Below are positions 10,840 through 20,081 of a stretch of 64,000 bases of DNA, one piece after another; the first letter of the stretch is position 1; every line of letters starts with the position of its first letter. The notes beneath the pieces were generated by a model. That model had not been told where the DNA came from. It made no database searches and saw only the letters and a program-made list of their open reading frames with translations. This DNA comes from Crossaster papposus (Eukaryota > Echinodermata > Asteroidea > Velatida > Solasteridae): the NCBI GenBank assembly GCA_037893245.1, contig JBAIAA010000697.1, positions 186,001-250,000 on the forward strand, read 5' to 3'. Made by a program: the position numbers and the translations under genes.

Positions 10840-11388
10840 TTTCAGATACGTGACCCAGAAGCTACAAGTCTTTATCCGATGTCACCTCTCACACAAACCA
10901 CAGACTCTTTGTCTCCAACTGGATCCAGAGACATCTGTCTCGACCTTAAAGGAGATAATACATGAGAAACTTGAAGTCCAGCCTCAACAACAGCGACTGT
11001 ACATCCGGAGGAACTTTCGTAACTTTGAGGTAAAGATGGCTCCTCATATTTCATGTATAACTATAGGTACTAATTGACATGTCGAATTAAAAGCAACCCC
11101 AATTGTGCGTTTTAGTGACAACATATTGTTTAAAACCTACATGAGTGTGCTCAAATATTGCTGCTTCTGATGTCAGTACAATGGTGTTTTAAACACTTCA
11201 GTTTAGGAAACGATCAACGGTTAAAGTCAATCTCACTACACAAATAAATACAACCAAAAAAGTTACCTTATCCTTTTAATGTTGCCAGCTATGTAACTTG
11301 CTGACACTTAACGACTGTGGAATTCATCAGGATGAGAACATCTCACTCCGTCTGTCTACTGATGGCCTACTGGGCGGTGGACCAAAAG
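10840..11388 (+). CDS. NLR copy A, exons 8-9: ubiquitin-like domain 2
   Basis: Exons 10,840-11,029 and 11,289-11,388. The first encodes QVFIRCHLSHKPQTLCLQLD..., the helix SVSTLKEIIHEKLEV and QQRLYIRRNF; the second encodes LCNLLTLNDCG...ISLRLSTD. The phase-0 intron lies at the same place in the fold as in UBL 1, and the two UBLs resemble each other more than ubiquitin. They therefore arose by duplication of a UBL-Death unit. No di-glycine tail is seen. Confidence 0.7.
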
Positions 11389-11765
11389 GTGAATGCTAAC
11401 AAGAAACATTATATACTATTTCAAGTTGGGACTAACCCTGCGATCTTAGCCTGACAAATTAACTTCGAATCCGCATCCGCCTCTATTGTGTCAGCGTTAT
11501 ATTTTGTTTGTTAGCATTGTGAATACTAGCAGTTGTACACACACTTGTAGTGATACAGAGAGTAGATTAACGTGCGTACCACCTTCTTCTAAACATCTGC
11601 ACAAACAATTGAATCAGAAGGACATTAGATATAAACATATCGTGTGTTTTTTCTTCAACCAAACACTAATGTCTAACATGCATTCGTTATTTGCCCCTCA
11701 ATCTGAAAAGGCAGTACCCATTACATTATGCTGACAAAAAAACTGTTTTTTTTCTTTTTTTCTAG

Positions 11766-12984
11766 ACAAACACCCTGTTTGATGATCAATTATTTCGGGA
11801 CTTGGCTTTGAAAACTGAGTCATACTGGGAAAACCTGGCCACATCTTTGGGAAATGAAGAAGCAGTTATCAAACAGATCCAAACCACCTCCCAGGAGAAC
11901 AAAGAAAGGAGCCTGCAGATGCTAAACCTTTGGTGGAGTAAGCAAACAAATCAAGAGAAAGGATTTCGGAGATTGCGAGATGCATTAAATGCAGTCGGGC
12001 ACGCTGAGCTGGCGTTAACAGTGTCGTCATATGAGCAACAGTGGAAAGAACAGAAGGAACATGATCATCGACACCAACCTCAAACATCAGTACAAGTTGC
12101 AGGACATAAAGAACAGAGAAGGCACAAAGGGGATACGCCATCTAATGAACAAAAACAGAGACGGGTGGATGGTGATAGAGAACAATCACATCCAATTGTA
12201 CATGTGGAAGCTTCTCAGGAACAGAGACAGCAGAAAGGGACTACATCAACTGAGAACCAGAGATTAGAAGAGAGAGAAGTTAGTTCTCGAGACAAACGTA
12301 AGACTAAGGTACAATTGGGAGGGGCTAAAAAACGAAGCAAGCATAAAGGAACTACACTATCTGATGACCAGAGATCGAGACAGTTGGTTGGTGATCGAGA
12401 CAAACCTGCATCGGTACAAGTGGGAGTTACTCAAGCACAGATCAATCAAAAAGGGGCTACGTCATCCAAGGAACAGAGACCGACAAAGGAGGAAGTTAGT
12501 CTCCCAGAGGTTCAAGACGGAAGGGCTAAAGAACAGAAAAAGCAGAAAGATGTTACATCACCAGAGGATCAGGCGTCGAAACAGGAGATTTTCGCGCATC
12601 GAGACAAACCTCAATCAGAGGTACAAGAGGTAGGAACTGAAGAACAGAGCGAGCAGATGGTAAGTATATCACCGGAGGGAAACAGACCAGCTCAGGAAGA
12701 AGTTGCCCGTCAAGAAAAACGTAAAACAGAGGAACGAGTGGTTAAAGAACGGAGCAAACAAAGAGATGCAACACCATCTGATGACCAGATACCGGAACAG
12801 AAGGAAGTTACTCATCAAGACATCCGCCAACTATCGGTACAAGTTGGAGGCCCCAAAGAAAAGAGCACACAGAAAAGGACTGAGTCATCTGAGAAACGGA
12901 TACCGAAACCAGAGAACGTCGGGCATCCAGATGATCCTGAATTACCCGTACAAATGGAAGTGACGGAGACAGAAAACAAACCAG
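11766..12984 (+). pseudogene. NLR copy A, exon 10: Death domain 4 plus repeat region, frame-broken
   Basis: Residues after the break match copy B's Death domain 4 (YWENLATSLGNEEAVIKQIQ, LNLWWSKQT, LRDALNAVGHAELAL). A Gln/Lys/Glu-rich tail of about nine imperfect 36-39-residue repeats follows, with a VQVGG-KEQ--QKG-TSS-EQ theme. Compared with B, this exon has one extra T in the run 11,778-11,780, so the spliced frame meets TGA five codons in. Translation from the internal ATG at 11,802 would restore the Death frame. The repeat region is longer than in B by a net 49 codons. Confidence 0.75.
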
Positions 12985-13640
12985 GTAAATAGTTACACAG
13001 AATACAAAATGTCGTTCTTTCTTCAAGCTCTTGAATAGTTACGTAAGAGACGTTCAGCACCAATACATTGTTCACAATGGGTGAGAATAGCACAAAGACA
13101 CCAGACCATTTTGTGCTATAGCAACAGTGTCTTTAATCTGGATAATTTAAAGTTAAAACGTACCAAGCATTTGAAACAAGTCAGTGTGCCAGATGTTATA
13201 TACATTTCTCTATTCTGAATATTATTATTATTAGTATTATTATTTATTTGGCCTTCAACAACAGGTACAACGTACAAACAAACATGAACAACATACAATT
13301 CCAAATTACACTAAAATTAAAACAAAGACAACACTATCTAAGTTGGCCAGGACCGACAAAAGTATAAGAAATCACTTTGACTCAAAAGCCTGCCGATCCT
13401 AACTTGAAAAAATGACACACAGAATAAAATTAAATGTATTTAAAAATAAATGTATAAATAACTATAATTATGATGAATTTAGCTCAACAGAAAAACATTA
13501 AAAACAAATTAAAAATATTTACATATTCATATTAACAGAAATAGTATTACGGAGCAATCATTTAAAACAGGACATTAAACAAGGGATACTGTCCCACAAT
13601 CACATGTAATGACAAAGTCCTTTACTTTTCATCCAAAAAG

Positions 13641-14114
13641 GCTGCAAACACACTGACGCACTGAAAGAGATTGGATCTTCTGAGGAGCAGAGACAAAAGC
13701 AGCAAGGATCAGAGGAAACGGATCCAAACATTCAAACGAAGGAGACGATGCAATCATCAGAAGGTCCTCGATTGAAGGGGTCAACGCACCAGAAACCAGG
13801 CCATGGGCAAGTGGGTGCTACACCAAGCAATCCTTCAGAGATACAAGAGACAGTGGTAAGAGATGTGGCATCACAAGACCAACATCTAATGCCGGGTCCA
13901 AGCTCAGTTCAAGACATCGTACCTGCTGGTAGACACCAACTGGAAACATCACCCCTGTCATCAGCTGCTGTACTCGCACGTGGACCTGTGCAGCACCTTT
14001 CAGTGGATTCCTTGAATATACGTGGCGAGAACTGTCCTGTCTTTCTTGGGCCGGTTAACCAACCGACTATCAACATAAACGTTCGAAGTTTGAACGTGAC
14101 AGAAACCAGTTCAG
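13641..14114 (+). CDS. NLR copy A, exon 11: low-complexity linker with conserved C-terminal motif
   Basis: A phase 1-1 exon beginning after 'atccaaaaag'. It is Gln/Ser/Pro-rich, ending in SLNIRGENCPVFLGPVNQP and TININV. The last segment is far more hydrophobic and ordered than the rest and is conserved in copy B, so it is probably functional. Copy A has one unit of the QSSEGPRLKG...GHGQVGAT repeat where B has two. No catalytic domain is recognised. Confidence 0.65.
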
Positions 14115-14619
14115 GTACAGACATATTCTAAAAACCACTTTGTTTCTCACTTGCTTCCTGTATTTCAGTATTTAATCCTTTCTCGCTTTCACAGGTTCCT
14201 CGGTTATTTCAACCGAATATCGTGAAGCTCAATTTCAAAAAGTTACCAATGTATTTCGTTTGCAATTTAACTTCAATTTGTAATATTCTGAGTTCTCCCC
14301 AAATTTTTGAAATTCGTCTCGTGCAGGGTTAGGGTGATCGGCGTTAAATCTAAACGGGAATGTTTTTTGTTTCTTGAGGTAGTGTTTGTTTTTGTTTTGG
14401 GTTGTTTCTTTTGTGCTCACTTCTCAAATTTAAGACGAATCAGAATGCTACAAATTTGTACTGCACCTTAAATGAAATCCATTGATAATGTTTTGCAATT
14501 GATATCGAAAATTGGGCTCGGCGATGTTCGAGGACAAAATTAAAGTGCATTTAGTGACGAGTGTCAACATATTGAAAAACCCATATTAACCCTAACCCCC
14601 TAGCACCTTTTGCTGGAAA

Positions 14620-15130
14620 GTAACCTCAATCCTTTAAAAACTCACCCAAAAATCTTAACAAAAAAATGCTCACTGCCTCAATAAAAATCAACCAAAATTC
14701 TTTCAAATTTGGTGTTTGACAAATGCTCACTGCCTCAATCCTCCAATATCAACCGAAGTGTATTCACTCTAAAATGCAAGGGGTACGGATTGCCATAATA
14801 ATTTTTGTTTTACATGTACATACCTTGCATTTACAGGTGTACACAGCTTTAGTAACATACACATATAATTTACATTTTAGGTATAAACTACCTTGTGCCA
14901 AATGTTTCATTGATGTGGTAGTACATGTATGTAGGGTATACCGAGAAGTTCCTAAGCTTCAGTCCTCTAAAATCAATCTACATTTTCTAGGCCACATTCT
15001 ACCTCAATTATCCATAATCAACCAGAAACTTCTTGGGCCACAGAACCGCAATCCTTTAAAATCAACCAGAACTCGAAAAATGTTTACTGGGCGTATAACT
15101 TAAATCAACCGAAATCAACCAAAACTGCTT
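14620..15130 (+). repeat. Imperfect short repeats in a copy A intron
   Basis: The phrase CCTCAATCCTTTAAAATCAACC, or variants of it, recurs near 14,625, 14,670, 14,735, 14,960, 15,003, 15,048 and 15,105. Spacing is irregular. The whole intron (14,115-15,264) is absent from copy B. Confidence 0.55.
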
Positions 15131-15264
15131 GGTTGAGTGAGGAAGGTTAAGGTTAAAGAAGTATTGGTTCTGTTTGTGTGGGCTATTTGCTTGTTTTTTT
15201 AGCAGCTATTAAAACAAACAACTGGTTTTAATGTCGAGGATTCACGGTGTTCACTTGTTTTCAG

Positions 15265-15672
15265 AGCTTCCACGGTTGCCAATTGAAACGGAAGTCACAA
15301 GGAATGGGACGACAAACGACTATATGACTAAAATGCTCTGGCTAGCCATGAAAGCTTTAAATCAAGCCAAGGGAGCGAATTACATCCTCCATCAATTCTC
15401 AGCTTTCCTAAATTCAGGTGATGGCGAGCTTGAGCAAGTAAAGTCTGGATCTGTAACATTTGTTGTTCGTATCAAGAGTCGGGAGGGTCTGAACAAACTC
15501 TGGAGCATGTACACCACTGGAGACCTTGCCAAGAAACTGACGGAGATTCTCATCACGGATGAACTAACAACAGAAGATAAGAGTGACTTAGCTATCCAGG
15601 CGACTATACTGAAAAGCGACTACGAACAGGCTTGCAGATTCTTTGACGAGTTGGAAAAAGACCAACAGAAAG
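15265..15672 (+). CDS. NLR copy A, exon 12: TRADD-N-like domain
   Basis: A phase 1-1 exon of 136 codons after the acceptor 'cttgttttcag'. Key segments are SGSVTFVVRIKSREGLNKLW, YTTGDLAKKLTEILITDEL and YEQACRFFDELEK. This pattern (a beta strand, then 'L-LW-xYxxG', then 'LTDEL', then a closing helix) is the TRADD N-terminal-like domain found in many invertebrate NLRs, where it sits just before NACHT. In TRADD the related fold binds TRAF2. The exon has no counterpart in copy B. The domain call is from memory of the family pattern. Confidence 0.65.
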
Positions 15673-15773
15673 GTAGATGATATATAAATCCTATATCACT
15701 AAACATTTATGTACTTTTACAAGTTTTGCCAAACATTAACGCAACTCTTGCCGGTTAAATACTTTATTTACAG

Positions 15774-16197
15774 ATGAAGAGGACTCGGTAGGCATGAACG
15801 AAGCACAACTTGCAGGAAGCAGCACAACAACGACTGTCGGCAGCTCTGACCCGACTGAGCACGCTGCTGATAGATGTGAAGAAAAACTGAAGACATTGTA
15901 TATGACCACAGGTAGATATTCACAAATGGTTAAATGGGTGGACGGTGACACCAAGAAGGTTCTTTTGCCGAAGCTAACGTTGGTTAAGGCTCACGATCAG
16001 ATAGAGAACAGGGTAATATCATACGAAGATATGTTTATCGCGAAAACACGGGAGGGCGATTCAATTAATCCATTCTAAATGGGCCAGATGATGAACAAAA
16101 GTCCATTCTTTTGGAAAGCATTGCATATGATTGGGCAACTGGCTCCAATCCCACACTCAGTAACTTTTCTATGTTACAATTTGATGAATTTGGGTAA
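15774..16197 (+). pseudogene. Decayed NACHT exon (or alternative terminal exon)
   Basis: After the acceptor 'tttatttacag' a frame runs HAADRCEEKLKTLYMTTGRY... to TREGDSINPF and a stop at 16,076-16,078. It parallels the start of the intact NACHT exon (LAADKCEEALKDIYKSTGSY ... TREGHPIIG). Past the stop, in a shifted frame, ILNGPDDEQKSILLESIAYDW continues the resemblance through the P-loop (intact: SGGAGLGKTTLIAKFAHDW), with the GKT lost, to a second stop at 16,195. It is therefore a decayed duplicate of the NACHT exon. It could still act as an alternative last exon giving a NACHT-less protein ending in TRADD-N. Confidence 0.7.
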
Positions 16198-16691
16198 ACT
16201 GAGGAACCCTTTACTCGTATACAAAATGTCCACATAGTCGTTACAAATATATAACTACGCACTTGAACAATATATCATTTCGTGAATCAAGTAAATTTGT
16301 ATATCTAAAGTATTCACTTAAATATTTCTGCATCATTATAATTATAAAGCCACAGTTCGATACCCGGTGCCTGAAACATGGCCACACTCTAATGCTTTAA
16401 TAAATTCTGATAACACAATTGAATCTTGTTTTTTTTTTATTCATTGAGGTTGTCTCAATAGAATGAAACTGTTTATAATATTTAATTTGAGGGATTCTGG
16501 TTCGGGTTATAGTAGAGCATTGATAGCATTATGTACAAATAAAACCATCGTTTCTAATAGAAGTATTGTTACGTTAATTGCCGGCGACTCGACTCGACGT
16601 TCCAACTCGACTTGCTGCCGATAAGTGTGAGCTAAAATTAAAAAACCCGATTAACATGGTTTGATTTCGATTTATCTTTGTGTTACATTAG

Positions 16692-19600
16692 AAATGAGTC
16701 CGTCGAGTGGGAGGGGACCAGGATGCAGTACGACACAAGAGACTCGACTCAATTACCCAACTCAACTTGCTGCTGATAAGTGCGAGGAGGCATTAAAAGA
16801 CATCTACAAAAGCACAGGTAGCTATGTGCAGATGCTTCCATGGGTGGATGATGATAAAAAACACATCATGGACATCTACACAAAGCTACAATTAGAAAAA
16901 GGTGATAGGGATTTGAAGGGAGAGGTGAAATCGTATTGGGATATTTTCAAACTCAAAACAAGAGAGGGCCATCCAATTATAGGGGCAATTTTAAGCGGAG
17001 GGGCTGGTCTAGGGAAAACGACTCTTATTGCCAAATTTGCCCACGATTGGGCCTGTGGCACTGTTGATGCACTGAAAAAATACAAGCATGTTTTTGTGTT
17101 GAAAATGCGTTCCCTAAAACAAACGTCGGATGTGATAGATGCACTGTTTGATCAGTTGTTAGATGAAGAGACCATGAACAGGAAAGACTTGGAATCCTTC
17201 ATTGCAGCCAACCCTGACGACGTTTTGTTTCTGTTAGATGGTTTTGAGGAATTCAGGTCGACTGAGCTTGATGAGTCGGAGTTCGGTTCGATCCTCCAAA
17301 TGCTTAATCGAAAGGGAAAGTACGCAAAATGCAGTGTACTTGTGACAACCCGCCCCTCACACTATGACAAGCTGGTAAAGAACACTTTGATTCAGAGGCC
17401 GTTTGCTCGTGTGAATGTTTTAGAGTTTAGCGAGGTCGATGTTAAGGAATATGTGCACAAGTTTTATTTAGAAGAATCATCCAAAGCTGATGAACTTTTT
17501 GAGAGAATTGTATCCTCTAATGTTTTATTAGATTTGGCCAAAAGTCCCATGATGTTGTTATTGATGTGCTTGTTAGGGGAAGATAATTCTACACTCCCTG
17601 ACACCATGTTTCGACTTTATAATGAGGCACTGCGTTACATATTTAAACGTAAAACAAACGAAATGTCAGAAGAAGAGATTTCAAGGCTAGTTACTGCTAT
17701 TGGAAAGGTTGCTTTGCGTGGTCTACTTTCTTCTGATCAAAAGTTATCATTCCTAGAGGGGGATTTTGAGACAGATGACCTTAAAAAGGCCTTACGAGCT
17801 GGCATCCTCACCAGCGAGCGAGTCCGGAAGGGGATCGACACTTCCAAACCCGTTTATTTCATTCACAAGACGTTTCAAGAATTTTCCGCTGCGATATACT
17901 ACCAGAGTTTAACATTGGAAGACAAAACGCGTGAATTTGAAACGTTCTTTCGTCAAGTGTCTGATTTAGCTGGGTTTGAATATCTTCTGCGTTTTTGTTG
18001 CGGTGACAGTGATGGGCCACGGACAAATTCAATTTTGCAGATTTTATCGCATAAAGTCAAAGATGCAGGCGATTTAGACGATGAAGCCATACAAGTAGCC
18101 TTGAATTGTTACTTTGAAAGTCAGAGACAGACATTGCCACCGTTGGAGTTAATTAATTCCGTTATGGATTCAAATGTACATATTGGTGCTCTAGGGAGTG
18201 ATAATTCGACATCATTTATGTACTTCCTAAACAACGTTACTGATGACCAGAAAAAGGGTGGCAAAAATACTTGCCTCGAAAGGATACATACATTAACAAT
18301 GGATCCTAGAAGCTTTACACAGTTGGGTACAGAATACGTTAATTATGTGAACAGAATGACAAATCTTCAAAGAATTGAAGTACGTAACCAAATAGTTGGA
18401 TTTCCAGACACAAATATATATCTTGAAGACTGTACACGTTTCCTTTTGTCTCTACGTCTGAAGAAAATGACGCAGCTTCAGGACGTGACCTTCAATGACT
18501 GCAACCTAACAAGCAGTAACATGGAGCACATTGTTGGGCAACTGAGTAATCTGCCGAACCTCGTTGAATTGGATCTGTCTGATAATGAGATCCTTGCTGG
18601 ATCAGGTCGGTCATGGTCTCACTTGAAGGAAATCAAAACACTAAACAAACTAGACTTGGGTGAGTGCAGATTAGGAAGTGATGACTTGAAGGACATTGCT
18701 GTGGCGCTGAGTAATCTGCCCAACCTTGTTGAATTGGATCTGTCTGACAATGAGACCCTTGTTGGATCAGGTATTTCATGGTCTTACTTGAAGGAAATCA
18801 AATGCCTCAACAAACTAGACTTGAGTTCCTGTGAATTGGAAAGTGATGACTTGGAGCACATTGCGGCGGCGCTGTGTAATCTGCTCAACCTCGTTGAATT
18901 GGATCTGTCTAGCAATGAGACCCTTGGTGGGTCAGGTCGGTCATGGTCTCACTTGAAGGAAATCAAAAGCCTCAACAAACTAGACTTGAGTTCCTGTGAA
19001 TTGGAAAGTGATGACTTGGAGCACATTGCGGCGGCGCTGTGTAATCTGCTCAACCTCGTTGAATTGGATCTTTCTCGCAATAGGACCCTTGGTGGATCAG
19101 GTTGGTCATGGTCTCACTTGAAGGAAATCAAAAGCCTCAACAAACTAGACTTGAGTTCCTGTGAATTGGAAAGTGATGACTTGGAGCACATTGCGGCGGC
19201 GCTGAGTAATCTGCCCAACCTTGTTGAATTGGATCTGTCTGGCAATGAGACCCTTGCTGGATCAGGTCGGTCATGGTGTCACTTGAAGGAAATCAAAAGC
19301 CTCAACAAACTAAACGTGGGTTCCTGTGAATTAGGAAGTGATGACTTGGAGCACATTGCTGAGGCGATGGGTAATCTGCCCAACCTTGTTAATTGGATCC
19401 CACTTGGAATGATACCCTTGCTGGATCAGGTCGGTCATGGTCTCACTTGAAGGAAATCAAAACACTCAACAAACTAGACTTGTGTTTTTGCGGATTGAGA
19501 AGTGATGACTTTAAACACATTGCCGTGGCGCTGGGTAATCTGCCCAACCTTGTTGAATTGGATCTGTTTCGCAATGACACCCTTGCTGGATCAGGTCAGT

Positions 19601-19779
19601 CATGGTCTCACTTGAAGGAAATCAAAACACTCAACAAACTAGACTTGGGTTGGTCTGTCCTGACAAAAATGGAGCACCTCGGAAAGCTTTTTTTGTGGGA
19701 GTGTGATTTGACCGCTGACGATAGGGCAGAAATCACCGAAGCAGTGAGTCAAATGACCAGCCTGGAAGTGGAATATTAG
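16692..19779 (+). pseudogene. NLR copy A, exon 13: NACHT-LRR, 1-nt deletion in the LRR
   Basis: Entry is at 'acattag|AA' in phase 1. NACHT: Walker A GGAGLGKTTL (about 16,997), Walker B FLLDGFEEF (about 17,237), sensor-like LVTTRPSH, winged-helix PMMLLLMCLL, and the C-terminal FIHKTFQEFSAAIYY typical of NLR proteins. LRRs follow as seven 55-residue (165-bp) modules, each holding two repeats (NLPNLVELDLS.N and LNKLDLSSCEL.SDDL). A G is missing after 19,390 ('gttaattgg' for 'gttgaattgg'), so the frame stops at 19,448-19,450. The shifted frame runs on to a TAG at 19,777 with the expected SQMTSLEVEY end. Modules 2-4 are nearly identical to one another. Confidence 0.85.
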
Positions 19780-20067
19780 TCTCATCCATAATGGGCTCCG
19801 TACATGCAGCATTTTGAAAGTGCTTGGATCGTGCGCGTTTACGCGTACATAACTTCACTGCGGGATGGCGTTATACAATATTCTACTGACTTGGTATATC
19901 GGCAGCTAATGTCAGAAATGACTTCCCTAAGATAATTGATCATGAAAGTCTCTTTTCATAATTCTATTCAGTACACAGACGCGGTCTCAGAGAACAAAGG
20001 ACTAGAACAACTTGGTGATAGTTTGTGATGAAACAACCGTTAAAACCCAACGATTGCCAACTTTTCA

Positions 20068-20081
20068 AATAAACAAATAAA
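20068..20081 (+). promoter_or_regulatory. Polyadenylation signals of NLR copy A
   Basis: Two AATAAA hexamers (20,068-20,073 and 20,076-20,081) lie about 290 bp after the stop codon and are conserved at the same place in copy B. Confidence 0.5.

Larger units (their letters stand above)
8081..19779 (+). pseudogene. UBL-Death-TRADD-N-NACHT-LRR NLR gene, copy A (frame-broken)
   Basis: Predicted exons: 8081-8316, 8506-8689, 8981-9083, 9233-9493, 9629-9889, 10025-10285, 10482-10620, 10840-11029, 11289-11388, 11766-12984, 13641-14114, 15265-15672, 16692-19779. All junctions have GT/AG and matching phases. Without its two frame breaks the model would be about 2,307 residues. Domains in order: basic N-terminus, UBL, three Death domains, acidic linker, UBL, Death plus repeats, linker, TRADD-N-like, NACHT, LRR. 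NLRs of this kind are cytosolic sensors; the NACHT binds nucleotide and drives oligomerisation, and the Death domains recruit partners. The breaks are an extra T at 11,778-11,780 (in-frame TGA at 11,780-11,782) and a missing G after 19,390. They suggest a recent pseudogene, a variant allele or sequencing error; N-terminal products remain possible. Confidence 0.8.

Noticed and set aside
10839-10845. Acceptor at 'tttcag' (ending 10,845) for the UBL 2 exon
   Set aside because: It would create TGA at the junction with the previous exon in both gene copies; 'ctgacag' six bases upstream keeps the frame.
12031-12963. Alternative plus-frame proteins over the repeat exon of copy A (and 34,355-35,134 in B)
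   Set aside because: They overlap the phase-consistent Death/repeat exon in another frame. Their apparent conservation follows from nucleotide identity of the duplicates.
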